A DNA stretch of 64,000 bases from Bacteroidales bacterium (GTDB lineage: Bacteria > Bacteroidota > Bacteroidia > Bacteroidales > Muribaculaceae), in contig QAMW01000047.1 in NCBI GenBank assembly GCA_003150235.1, positions 47,742 to 111,741 on the forward strand. The letters are read 5' to 3'. The translations under genes and the position numbers were made by a program. Under the pieces are notes generated by a model that was not told the DNA's origin, made no database searches, and saw nothing but the letters and a program-made list of their open reading frames with translations. This document shows, in pieces, positions 16,766 to 24,669 of this stretch; the stretch's first letter is position 1; each line of letters begins with the position of its first letter.

Positions 16766-16795
16766 CAAATGTAATACATTTGTATAACACACAAA
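16766..16795 (-). promoter_or_regulatory. Promoter and palindromic operator of the RHH antitoxin
   Basis: On the minus strand TACATTTG (16773-16766) matches the -7 box, with TTTG at 16795-16792 and an 18-base spacer. A perfect 17-bp palindrome, CAAATGTA-A-TACATTTG (16766-16782), overlaps the -7 box, as expected for an autorepressed toxin-antitoxin promoter. Confidence 0.65.
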
Positions 16796-16860
16796 ATGTA
16801 AAAGTTAAAATTATATTAGTCACTCGAGGAAACTCTGCCTAATCAACAAGTATAAATACG

Positions 16861-16892
16861 AAAAGAGGATGCGCCATAAATGACGCATCCTC
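16861..16892 (-). terminator. Rho-independent terminator after the inositol-phosphate synthase gene
   Basis: A perfect 9-bp stem GAGGATGCG/CGCATCCTC (16865-16873 and 16884-16892) is followed on the minus strand by TTTT. It lies 25 bases past the stop codon of the synthase gene. Confidence 0.8.
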
Positions 16893-16917
16893 CATAATTT
16901 ATTCTTAAGCTATCGTA

Positions 16918-18225
16918 TTAGTCGATAAGTTCGTCTGCCTTGTAACCGCCCATCTCACGGATAGCGTTCTTGAGCATTACATACTGCTCGAAGAGGTTGT
17001 TTACAGGCACTTCGTTCTGAGTGTAATCGTGCATCGGGCTCTTGAGGAAGAAGCTCAGGAAGCGCTGGATGCCGTAACGGCCGCAACGTGCTGCAAGGTC
17101 AATGAGCAAGCAGAGGTCGAGACAGAGAGGAGCGGCGAGGATTGAGTCGCGGCAGAGGAAGTTAATCTTGATCTGCATCGGATAGCCCATCCAGCCGAAG
17201 ATATCGATGTTGTCCCATCCTTCCTTGTTGTCATTGCGCGGAGGATAGTAGTTGATACGTACCTTGTGGTAGTAGTCGGTGTAAAGGTCGGGCTGCTTTT
17301 CTGGCACGAGGATTGACTCAAGGGTAGAAAGCTTGCTGACCTCCTTGGTACGGAAGTTGGCGGGTTCGTCAAGCACGAGACCGTCGCGGTTACCGAGGAT
17401 ATTGGTTGAGAACCATCCTGCAAGACCGAGGCAACGTACACCGATGATAGGAGCGAAACCTGACTTGACAAGAGTCTGACCGGTCTTGAAGTCCTTACCT
17501 GCGATAGGCATCTTGGTCTTTTCGCAGAGTTCCCAGATAGCGGGAATATCAACGGTAGTGTTGGGGGCACCCATCACGAAGGGAGCACCTTCGGTAAGAG
17601 CGGCGTAAGCGTAGCACATAGAAGGAGCGATGTGTTCGCGGTCGTCATCCTTCATAGCCTTCTCAAGGTCAGCGAGTTTATAGTGTACCTGCTCGTTTAC
17701 GGGAACATAGACTTCGGTAGAAGCAGCCCAGAGCACGACGATACGATCGCAACCGTGAGCAGCCTTGAAGTCGCGGATATCCTTGCGGAGAGCCTCAACC
17801 ATTTCCCAGCGGGTCTTGCAGTCCTTTACATTGTCACCGTCAAGACGCTTTGCATAGTTGTGGTCGAAAGCAGCCTTCATAGGCACGATCTTCTCAAGCT
17901 CATCCTTAACGGGAAGTATATCTTTTTCCTTGAGAACCTCACAGTTCATAGCCGATTCAAATGCGTTGGCGGGATAAACGTCCCAAGCGCCAAACACGAT
18001 ATCGTTCAGGTCGACCATCGGTACGATCTGGTTATATTTAAGGTATTTCTTGTCGGCACCTTCGCCTACGCGCATGATGTCGTACTGGGTCATTGAGCCG
18101 ACGGGCTTAGCAAGTCCCTTACGAGTCATCAAAACACCTGTCATAAAGGTAGAACTAACTGCACCAAGTCCTACCACGAGAATGCCTAATTTACCTTCGG
18201 CTTTCTTAACGTCACTTTGATTCAT
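16918..18225 (-). CDS. ino1: Myo-inositol-1-phosphate synthase
   Basis: 435 aa. The enzyme converts glucose 6-phosphate to inositol phosphate with NAD. The NAD-binding Rossmann start is GKLGILVVGLGAVSSTFMTG at about residues 11-30. Family segments include VLWAASTEVYVP, the GxPNTTVDIPAIWELCEKTKMPIAGKDFKTGQT region at about 220-250, with the conserved lysines, and GWDNIDIFGWMGYPMQIKINFLCRDSILAAPLCLDL at about 345-380. It is the last of a set of inositol-related genes on the minus strand but lies 232 bases after the previous one and may have its own promoter. It should supply the head group for the inositol lipid or solute made by the upstream genes. Confidence 0.95.
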   Translation of the reverse strand: MNQSDVKKAEGKLGILVVGLGAVSSTFMTGVLMTRKGLAKPVGSMTQYDIMRVGEGADKKYLKYNQIVPMVDLNDIVFGAWDVYPANAFESAMNCEVLKEKDILPVKDELEKIVPMKAAFDHNYAKRLDGDNVKDCKTRWEMVEALRKDIRDFKAAHGCDRIVVLWAASTEVYVPVNEQVHYKLADLEKAMKDDDREHIAPSMCYAYAALTEGAPFVMGAPNTTVDIPAIWELCEKTKMPIAGKDFKTGQTLVKSGFAPIIGVRCLGLAGWFSTNILGNRDGLVLDEPANFRTKEVSKLSTLESILVPEKQPDLYTDYYHKVRINYYPPRNDNKEGWDNIDIFGWMGYPMQIKINFLCRDSILAAPLCLDLCLLIDLAARCGRYGIQRFLSFFLKSPMHDYTQNEVPVNNLFEQYVMLKNAIREMGGYKADELID

Positions 18226-18385
18226 GATTGTGATAGTTAAATTGTTTTGTATTTTTTACGGTTGTATTCTTAATGAATAATTGTCACATCCCTCAACCTT
18301 TCAAGGGAAAAACGCGTAAAAGTAGTTGTTATTTTTGAGATGTGAAAAGATTTTTCAACTAACTTTCTTTATATTTTGTGAAATT

Positions 18386-18424
18386 TAGCTAAAATTTATC
18401 GGGTTTAGCCAAAATAGCTAAAAT
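18386..18424. promoter_or_regulatory. Triple TAGCTAAAAT repeat upstream of ino1
   Basis: TAGCTAAAAT (18386-18395), TAGCCAAAAT (18406-18415) and TAGCTAAAAT (18415-18424) occur as direct repeats with 20- and 9-base offsets, close to whole helical turns. They lie in the 232-base gap before ino1 and may be binding sites for an unknown regulator. Confidence 0.4.
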
Positions 18425-18457
18425 AAGCTACATTTACACCAATATTATGTTAACAGG

Positions 18458-19174
18458 TCATAATGCTACCTCAAGCAAATCTGACAGTTTTTTAATGATG
18501 GCGGGATGCAATACGGCATCTTCTTCGGCAGTCCAGCCCTTCCCTTTCAGCCATGCAACCTTACACCCGATTGTCTCGGCAGGCACAATATCCTTTTTGT
18601 AGGAATCGCCGACAACGAGCACCTCCTCCGGTTTCAGCCCGAGAGCATCGACTCCAAGCTGAAATATTTTCGGGTCGGGCTTCCTTACTCCCACCACGGC
18701 GCTTTCGATTATCCTGCGGAAATATCGGAGCAATCCGAAATCGGCAAGCACACTCTCCACATTTCCGTAAAAATTGCTGACAAGCACCATAGGATAAGTC
18801 TCGGCGAGACGGTCAAGCACCGGTTTAGCCTCCTCGACACACTCGCGCGCCGCATCGTAACAATACATGGCTATGTCGGGCGCATATACCGTCACGCGGT
18901 CAGCGGCAATCTTTCCATTGTCGGCAAGCCACTGCAGCTCGATTATCATTTTCTTATAGAGGAGATTGTAGAAATTGTCATCGGGCATGATGTGGGGATG
19001 CTTCGCAAGTTCGCGCTCGGCAAACACGTAGGCATCGCGGAATGTGTCTTTATCCACCGCCACTCCTACCGACTGATAACCCGCCCAAATGACCTCGCTC
19101 CAATGAGTGCCACGGCTGTCAATCGTGCCGCCGTAGTCAAATATTATACCTTTTATACCTTTAATAGAGTCCAT
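18458..19174 (-). CDS. HAD-superfamily phosphatase-like protein of the inositol operon
   Basis: 238 aa. Motif I is IIFDYGGTIDS (nucleophile Asp13); the second Asp of the usual DxD is Gly15 here. Motif II is MVLVSNF at about 128-134 and motif IV region VLVVGDSYKKDIVPAETIGCKVAWLKG at about 188-214. A helical cap lies between motifs I and II. The gene overlaps the CDP-alcohol phosphotransferase gene by 14 bases, so the two are coupled. By context it may dephosphorylate an inositol-phosphate intermediate, such as phosphatidylinositol phosphate or a phosphodiester. The missing second Asp makes catalysis less certain; a mutase or a divergent phosphatase remains possible. Confidence 0.85.
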   Translation of the reverse strand: MDSIKGIKGIIFDYGGTIDSRGTHWSEVIWAGYQSVGVAVDKDTFRDAYVFAERELAKHPHIMPDDNFYNLLYKKMIIELQWLADNGKIAADRVTVYAPDIAMYCYDAARECVEEAKPVLDRLAETYPMVLVSNFYGNVESVLADFGLLRYFRRIIESAVVGVRKPDPKIFQLGVDALGLKPEEVLVVGDSYKKDIVPAETIGCKVAWLKGKGWTAEEDAVLHPAIIKKLSDLLEVAL

Positions 19175-20117
19175 CTTTCAACTGTTGTGTAAATTTACGG
19201 CAGATGCGCTCATGACGCACACACATATATATAAGGAGTATGTTGAGCACCGTCAGCTCAAAAGCGAAGTAAAGCCAGGGCATCTGCAGGAACAGGGAAG
19301 TAAAAAGCGCGATAGTACGCCAGTTGAACGACAGGATGTTGGTGTACTTCATCAGCGGCAGGCTCTCCTTCCGGAAAGCATCGCGGAAATCCTGAGGAAT
19401 CTTTCCCGACGGGAAACGCCGGTGAAGCTCTGCACGCAGACGCTGCATCCAGCGGGTATGCGCCTCCTGGCTGACAGTATAGTTAGTGTAGAATGTCATG
19501 GTGAGCTTTTTCCAGAAATTCCTGCTCCATGAGAGCTCGGCGAGTTTCTCCTTGAGGTCCTGTGCCGACTCAAGCTCACTACCCTCCTCTCCCTTCAGGA
19601 AATAGAGATGAAACTGACGGTAATAATCGGCGCTCGCCGCCTGCTTGGCGTGACATAGCCCGGTAACGACCGCAACCACCCATATCACCCAAGGATGTGC
19701 CGAGAAAAATTCCGACGTCACGTTTTCCCTCAGGCAGATGGCAACATAGATAGTAGCAAACCATATATCGCCCGACAATCCGTCAAGTATCCTTCCTATA
19801 CGGGAATATTGCTTTGTCATACGCGCCAGCTGACCGTCGGCGGAGTCAAACGAATTGGCCCATATAAGAAGCAGCATGCCTATCACGTTGAGCCACATGT
19901 CGGGGTAATAGAACATCACCCCGGCGCCTATGCCGAGAAATATCGAGGCGATAGTAATGGCGTTGGGCGTGACACCGAGCTTTTTCGCAAGACACGCCCA
20001 CATATAGCCGATGGGGCGATAAAACGCGAGGTCAATATGCTCCTCGGTGTCCATCGACTTCAAAGTATCCCGGTAACTCACCTTTTCAGGTACCGGCACT
20101 TTTATTTCGTTGTCCAT
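19161..20117 (-). CDS. CDP-alcohol phosphatidyltransferase family protein (inositol lipid synthesis)
   Basis: 318 aa integral membrane enzyme. The signature begins at Asp91: D91-S-A-D94-G95-x2-A98-R99-x8-G108-x3-D112, but the fourth Asp expected at 116 is Gly, and Asp117 follows, so the spacing is one residue long. Membrane helices are visible at about 53-88, 120-150 and 265-305. These enzymes move a phosphoalcohol from a CDP-alcohol to an acceptor. With an inositol-phosphate synthase, a sugar-type nucleotidyltransferase and a HAD protein beside it, the likely product is a phosphatidylinositol-type lipid or an inositol phosphodiester. It lies 9 bases after the ATP-grasp gene. Confidence 0.9.
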   Translation of the reverse strand: MDNEIKVPVPEKVSYRDTLKSMDTEEHIDLAFYRPIGYMWACLAKKLGVTPNAITIASIFLGIGAGVMFYYPDMWLNVIGMLLLIWANSFDSADGQLARMTKQYSRIGRILDGLSGDIWFATIYVAICLRENVTSEFFSAHPWVIWVVAVVTGLCHAKQAASADYYRQFHLYFLKGEEGSELESAQDLKEKLAELSWSRNFWKKLTMTFYTNYTVSQEAHTRWMQRLRAELHRRFPSGKIPQDFRDAFRKESLPLMKYTNILSFNWRTIALFTSLFLQMPWLYFAFELTVLNILLIYMCVRHERICRKFTQQLKDGLY

Positions 20118-20126
20118 AACTGATGA

Positions 20127-20990
20127 TTATTTTCTTTCTTTTATTGCTGTGAGCACACACTTGGCGATATGCGGGGCAGCCTCCATGCGGCAGGGGGCGA
20201 AGCTGGGCCAGTCGTTGAAGTCGATGATACGTATATCACCCTCAGGACTTACGATGCAGTCGCCTCCGTAAATCTTTACATCAAGCACCTCGCTCGCCCG
20301 TTGGCAGATGTCGCGCATGTGCTTCTCGTCAAATACGATTCCGGTCGACTTGCCGTTAATTGCCTCGTGACCATACTTGGAATGTCCCTCGTCAAACGGA
20401 TAGAACCAGAAGAAGAAAGGTGTGCCCTGCACGCCGTAAAACTTTATCAGGTCGCCTACCAGATGACGGTTAATCACCGCGCGCCTGATGCCACGGAGAA
20501 AATATTCCTGAAGCACTTCCTGCGCCTCCTCGGGATGACGCACATAGCTCACATCCTCCTTGTGCATGGCATGGAAATCACCGCGCTTTATCCAGCACTG
20601 GGTGAAACCCGCCTTTTTCAGCGCTGCGGTCACACCCTCGTCGGTGTTGACCATCAGGCTTTCCGGATAAGGGATATTGGAACCCATGAGTATGCGTGTC
20701 ATGCGCTCGCGCGTACAGTTTTCTATGCCGTAGCCGGAGTTGACCACAAGAGCGCCGTCATCCTCACGTTTCTGAAGCAGATGAATCGATTTCATCTCTC
20801 GGCACATGTTCATGATAATGTCTTCCTTTACCTCTCCGGCGATAAACTGCTCCTCGCTGTAGATGTTGACCTCACATCCACGCTTGCGAAGCTGGTCGGC
20901 GGTGGCATTGAATATCGCGGCATCATTGCCTATATGATTGGGTGAATATGCACCCGCCCTCATTATGCCGGCTATCTTTATTTCAGCCAT
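20127..20990 (-). CDS. ATP-grasp-like protein of the inositol operon
   Basis: 287 aa soluble protein. The C-terminal half looks like an ATP-grasp domain: CWIKRGDFHAMHKEDV at about 150-165 (nucleotide-binding lysine), VINRHLVGDLIKFYGV at about 188-205, and the metal-binding end IYGGDCIVSPEGDIRIIDFNDWPSFAPCR at about 240-268. The N-terminus (AGIMRAGAYSPNHIGNDAAIF) resembles a pre-ATP-grasp domain. ATP-grasp enzymes usually ligate a carboxylate to an amine or thiol through an acyl phosphate. Its substrate here is unknown; location between the nucleotidyltransferase and phosphotransferase genes suggests it modifies an inositol-linked product. Confidence 0.75.
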   Translation of the reverse strand: MAEIKIAGIMRAGAYSPNHIGNDAAIFNATADQLRKRGCEVNIYSEEQFIAGEVKEDIIMNMCREMKSIHLLQKREDDGALVVNSGYGIENCTRERMTRILMGSNIPYPESLMVNTDEGVTAALKKAGFTQCWIKRGDFHAMHKEDVSYVRHPEEAQEVLQEYFLRGIRRAVINRHLVGDLIKFYGVQGTPFFFWFYPFDEGHSKYGHEAINGKSTGIVFDEKHMRDICQRASEVLDVKIYGGDCIVSPEGDIRIIDFNDWPSFAPCRMEAAPHIAKCVLTAIKERK

Positions 20991-21036
20991 TGTATATTGA
21001 AAAATAATTGGTTTAATTATTAGTGAGAGGAATTAG

Positions 21037-21741
21037 TCAGTCTCCGGCGATAAACGCCTCGGCGGTGGCTATGTCGCCCGCATGGTCCACATCGACTATC
21101 TTTTTAAACGGATAGGCGCGCAGACGCAGCCCCGCGTCGACAAGCGCGCGCTGATAGTTGCGCATACGGCTCACACCCTCCTTCATGCATCGGTCAAGCA
21201 CCCCGAGTGCCGGAGGCGTAAGACCGTAGACACCGCCCGATATATATTTCACGCCGTCAAAAGGCGCGTCGCGGAATGCAGTAATCCACATCCTGTCGTC
21301 AACATCGATATAGAGCGGCTTCTCGTCGTCGATAAATGAAGTGACAGCCATATAGCCGTCGGCATCATCACTTGCCTCGAATGCCTCCACATAGTCGCGG
21401 AACTCATCCTCGCGGAATATCGTGTCGACTGTCGTGAGCACAAACTTGCCCGTTGCCGGAAACGCACGGCTCACTTCCCAGAAAGAGTGCATCGAGCTGG
21501 GAGTTGACTTAACGACAAGATGTAAGGGTACAGGGAGCGTCAGTCCCTCGATGTATTCCCTCACCTCTGTCATCTGCTCGTTGACGATTATTGACAGCGA
21601 TTCGGGATTGCACTGCATCATTATATCAATCAGACGTTTTATCATGGGAGTGCCGTTGAGATGCACAAGCGGCTTGGGGAGCGACACGCCTTCCTGGGCG
21701 AGACGCGACCCTTCTCCGGCAGCGATTATAGCGTAATTCAT
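21037..21741 (-). CDS. MobA-like nucleotidyltransferase (possible CTP:inositol-phosphate cytidylyltransferase)
   Basis: 234 aa. The N-terminal signature is NYAIIAAGEGSRLAQEGVSLPKPLVHLNGTPMIKRLID: a nucleotide-binding loop followed by the conserved Lys. The divalent-metal Asp motif is seen near TTVDTIFRED at about residue 100, and the end DVDHAGDIATAEAFIAGD is typical of the sugar-nucleotide group. It lies in the same minus-strand run as the CDP-alcohol phosphotransferase, ATP-grasp and HAD genes. By analogy with archaeal and Thermotoga inositol-1-phosphate cytidylyltransferases it may make CDP-inositol; this is inferred from context. It lies 21 bases after pdxA. Confidence 0.85.
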   Translation of the reverse strand: MNYAIIAAGEGSRLAQEGVSLPKPLVHLNGTPMIKRLIDIMMQCNPESLSIIVNEQMTEVREYIEGLTLPVPLHLVVKSTPSSMHSFWEVSRAFPATGKFVLTTVDTIFREDEFRDYVEAFEASDDADGYMAVTSFIDDEKPLYIDVDDRMWITAFRDAPFDGVKYISGGVYGLTPPALGVLDRCMKEGVSRMRNYQRALVDAGLRLRAYPFKKIVDVDHAGDIATAEAFIAGD

Positions 21742-21762
21742 CAGACCGTTTGTTTTTTATGA

Positions 21763-22869
21763 TTAATCATGGTCACTATCATCTTTTGACAGGTCAAGCA
21801 CCACATTATCCTTTCCTTTCTCGAAATATTGCTTGCGGAGGGGATTGCGGTAGGCGCTGTTGTACTCCTTACGGTTGCGGAACACATCGATGGCAAGATA
21901 TATGGCATGACGCATAGACACTTCCGAAGCCTCTCCCTTGCCTGCTATGTCGAAGCCGGTGCCATGGTCGGGGGAAGTGCGCACAAACGGAAGTCCGGCG
22001 GTGAAATTCACACCATTCTCCATGGCTATTGTCTTGAACGGGGCAAGACCCTGGTCATGATACATCGCAAGCACACCGTCAAATTTCTCGTATGCTTCCG
22101 AACCGAAGAATCCATCGGCGGCATACGGGCCGAACACGAGCATCCCCGTCTTGCGCGCCTCCTCTACAGCCGGGGCGATTACATCCTTCTCTTCAGCGCC
22201 GAGCAGCCCGTTTTCACCCGCGTGGGGATTGAGGGCGAGCACAGCTATACGCGGCGAATGGATCGCGAAGTCGCGGCGAAGCGACTTGTCAAATATCGAA
22301 AGTTTCTCAAGTATCGCCTCGCGGGTTATCGCACCGGAGATTTTGGATATGGGAAGATGCGTGGTCACGAGCGCGACTCTCAGCTTGTCGTTGCACAACA
22401 CCATCAGGCTCTTGTCACCGTCGCCTATGGATGCCTCAAGATATTCCGTGTGACCGGGGAAGCGGAATGTGTCGCTCTGTATCGAATCTTTATTGATAGG
22501 AGCGGTGACAAGCACGTCGATATCGCCGCTACGCATATCGGCGACTGCACGTTCGAGAGCTATGAACGCCGCCTCGCCGGCGGCTTTTGAAGCCACACCC
22601 GGCTCTATCTTCGTGTCTTCCGGCACCACATTGATTATACTCACCTCTCCGTCGCGAGCCTCGGCAGCCGATGTCACAGTAGTCATGTTGACCTGGGGAA
22701 GATCGGCACCTTTACGGTAGTATGCGGCTATCTTTGCCGACCCGTATATGACAGGAGTACACAACTCGGTCATACGCGGGTCCTCAAGAGCCTTGAGAAT
22801 TACCTCATATCCTATGCCGTTAATGTCGCCATGCGTGATGCCGACTTTAATCTTTCTATTATCTTTCAT
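21763..22869 (-). CDS. pdxA: 4-hydroxythreonine-4-phosphate dehydrogenase
   Basis: 368 aa. Pyridoxal phosphate biosynthesis enzyme that oxidises 4-phosphohydroxy-threonine. Family marks in order are VGITHGDINGIGYEVILKAL at the N-terminus, TAPINKDSI and FPGHTEYLEA at about 125-145, ALNPHAGENGLLG at about 212-225, AMYHDQGLAPFKT at about 268-280 with the metal-binding His, and VRTSPDHGTGFDIAG at about 298-312. It is slightly longer than the E. coli enzyme. It heads the inositol operon on the minus strand, with only 21 bases to the next gene. A functional link to inositol is not evident, so this may be simple co-transcription. Confidence 0.96.
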   Translation of the reverse strand: MKDNRKIKVGITHGDINGIGYEVILKALEDPRMTELCTPVIYGSAKIAAYYRKGADLPQVNMTTVTSAAEARDGEVSIINVVPEDTKIEPGVASKAAGEAAFIALERAVADMRSGDIDVLVTAPINKDSIQSDTFRFPGHTEYLEASIGDGDKSLMVLCNDKLRVALVTTHLPISKISGAITREAILEKLSIFDKSLRRDFAIHSPRIAVLALNPHAGENGLLGAEEKDVIAPAVEEARKTGMLVFGPYAADGFFGSEAYEKFDGVLAMYHDQGLAPFKTIAMENGVNFTAGLPFVRTSPDHGTGFDIAGKGEASEVSMRHAIYLAIDVFRNRKEYNSAYRNPLRKQYFEKGKDNVVLDLSKDDSDHD

Positions 22870-22963
22870 TTCAGAATTTTCAAAATTATCTCGCTAAATT
22901 ACAAATTCTCCCCCACATACACAATTTTCACGCCCTCCCCGCCCAAATAACTGCCGAATTTAC

Positions 22964-22971
22964 TATCTTTG
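22964..22971 (+). promoter_or_regulatory. -7 box upstream of the pectate-lyase-like gene
   Basis: TATCTTTG matches TAnnTTTG and lies 54 bases before the ATG at 23026, in the divergent gap with pdxA. No -33 TTTG is seen at the expected distance. Confidence 0.5.
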
Positions 22972-23025
22972 CATACTTGATTACAACATTAACCACAATC
23001 ATTTACCATCAGAAACAACGCAATC

Positions 23026-24669
23026 ATGTCAAGACATTTCATCGTCTCAGCATTGGGTCTGGTAGCCGTGGCACTCACCGGTGCAACCCTTCAGGCACAG
23101 ACTCTTGCTTTTCCGGGAGCCGAGGGCTTCGGAAGATTTGCCACCGGCGGACGTGGCGGAAGCGTGTATCATGTCACCAATCTCAACGACATCGGCGAAG
23201 GCTCGTTTCGCGACGCCGTAAGCAAGCCTAACCGCATCGTCGTGTTTGATGTGGCAGGTGTCATCCGCATTTCAAGCCGCGTATCTGTCGCCGCCAACTT
23301 GTATATCGCGGGACAGACAGCACCCGGTGAAGGCGTCACCATTTACGGCAACGGTATTTCATTCTCTAACGCCAATAACACAATATGCCGCTACCTGCGT
23401 GTGCGTCAGGGTGCGGTCGGCTCGTCAGGCACCGATGCAGCCGGTGTCAGCAGCGGTCACGATATGATTTTTGACCATTGCTCATTTGCATGGGGACGAG
23501 ATGAAGTCTTTTCCATATCAGGCAGTAACCCCGCCGATATCACTGTACAGAACTGCATCATCGGGCAAGGTCTCATGGGACATTCCGCCGGCGGACTGAT
23601 GCAGAGCGACCAAAACATCACCATCTACCGCTCACTTTACATCCACAACGACACCCGTAACCCTAAGTTCAAGGGACGTCACCAGTATGTTAACAATATC
23701 GTCTACAACTGGAAGACAGCCGCCTATATCATGGGTGGCGACTCGGAAGGCACAAGCTATTCCAACGCAGAAAGCAACCTGTTTATAACCGGGCCTACCG
23801 GACGTAAGAACGCGTTCAGCGGCGCCAACTCACGCTATAACATCTATGCCGACGACAATATGGTGGACGACAATCAGGACGGCATACTGAACCCGCGCCC
23901 CATCACAAAAGATGAATTTGGTGGCGGTCCTACTTTCCTGGAGAAACCAAACGACTACCCCTCGCTGCCCAAGGTGAAGGCAGCTGAGCTTTTCAATGAG
24001 ATTTCAGACGGAGTGGGCGCATCGCTCCCCTACCGCGACCCTCTTGACTGGATGCTCGTCAGCGACTTGAAATCGTTTGGCAAGGAAGGCGACATCATAA
24101 GCAACGAGTCTACGCTTGACATCGGCGCACCTACCGATTGGGGACTCTGGACCGGCACTGACCGCACCGACACCGACGGCGACGGAATGCCCGACTGGTG
24201 GGAAAAAGAAAATGGCACCAATCCCGCCGTCGATGACGCTATGACTCTCTGCGACGACGGATATGTCAACATTGAGCATTATATCAACAGTATTACAAGA
24301 AGTGACTCACAGTATTTCCTGAAAACGCCCGTCGCCCTGAAAGCCAAGGATGCCGGACAAGACAATCTTACTATTGGATGGCGCGACTTCACCGACAACG
24401 AGCTGGGATATTCCGTCGAGCAGCTGATTGACGACAACTGGAAGGAGATAGCCCGCACAGGAGTTGATGAAAACACTTATACCGTAGGCAATCTCTCGCC
24501 TGAAACCTCTTACACCTTCCATGTGCGCGCATTTGATGCCGATGGATATTCCGGTTACAGCAACATGCTCACAGCCAAGACCAAGGCAAAGCAAGCGGAA
24601 GCTATCGATCCTGACACTTATACCCCGACTTCACGTGGACCGGAGCCGTTTCCGACAAGTGGGATTTGA
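23026..24669 (+). pseudogene. Secreted pectate-lyase-like protein, N-terminal part of a frameshifted gene
   Basis: 547 aa as it stands. It has a signal peptide ending LQA-Q, then a right-handed beta-helix of the pectate lyase type (FPGAEGFGRFATGGRGGSVYHVTNLND, GSFRDAV, IAGQTAPGEGVTI, DHCSFAWGRDEVFS). A Ca-binding DTDGDGMPDWWEKENGTNP segment lies near 385-405 and a fibronectin type III domain at about 430-520. After TYTP the frame reads a short junk tail and stops. The next frame continues DFTWTGAVSDKWDLTTANW directly into the downstream fragment. Adding one base in the CCCC run at 24623-24626 restores a single protein of about 1157 aa. Either a real disruption or an assembly error. Confidence 0.8.
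24623..24626 (+). other. Probable frameshift site
   Basis: A run of four C. Five C would give TYTP-DFTWTGAVSDKWD and join the two frames without a stop. The downstream frame is open only from 24615, so the shift must lie between 24615 and about 24660. Confidence 0.75.

Noticed and set aside
22151..22720. Open frames antisense to pdxA
   Set aside because: No family features; pdxA motifs are complete on the minus strand.
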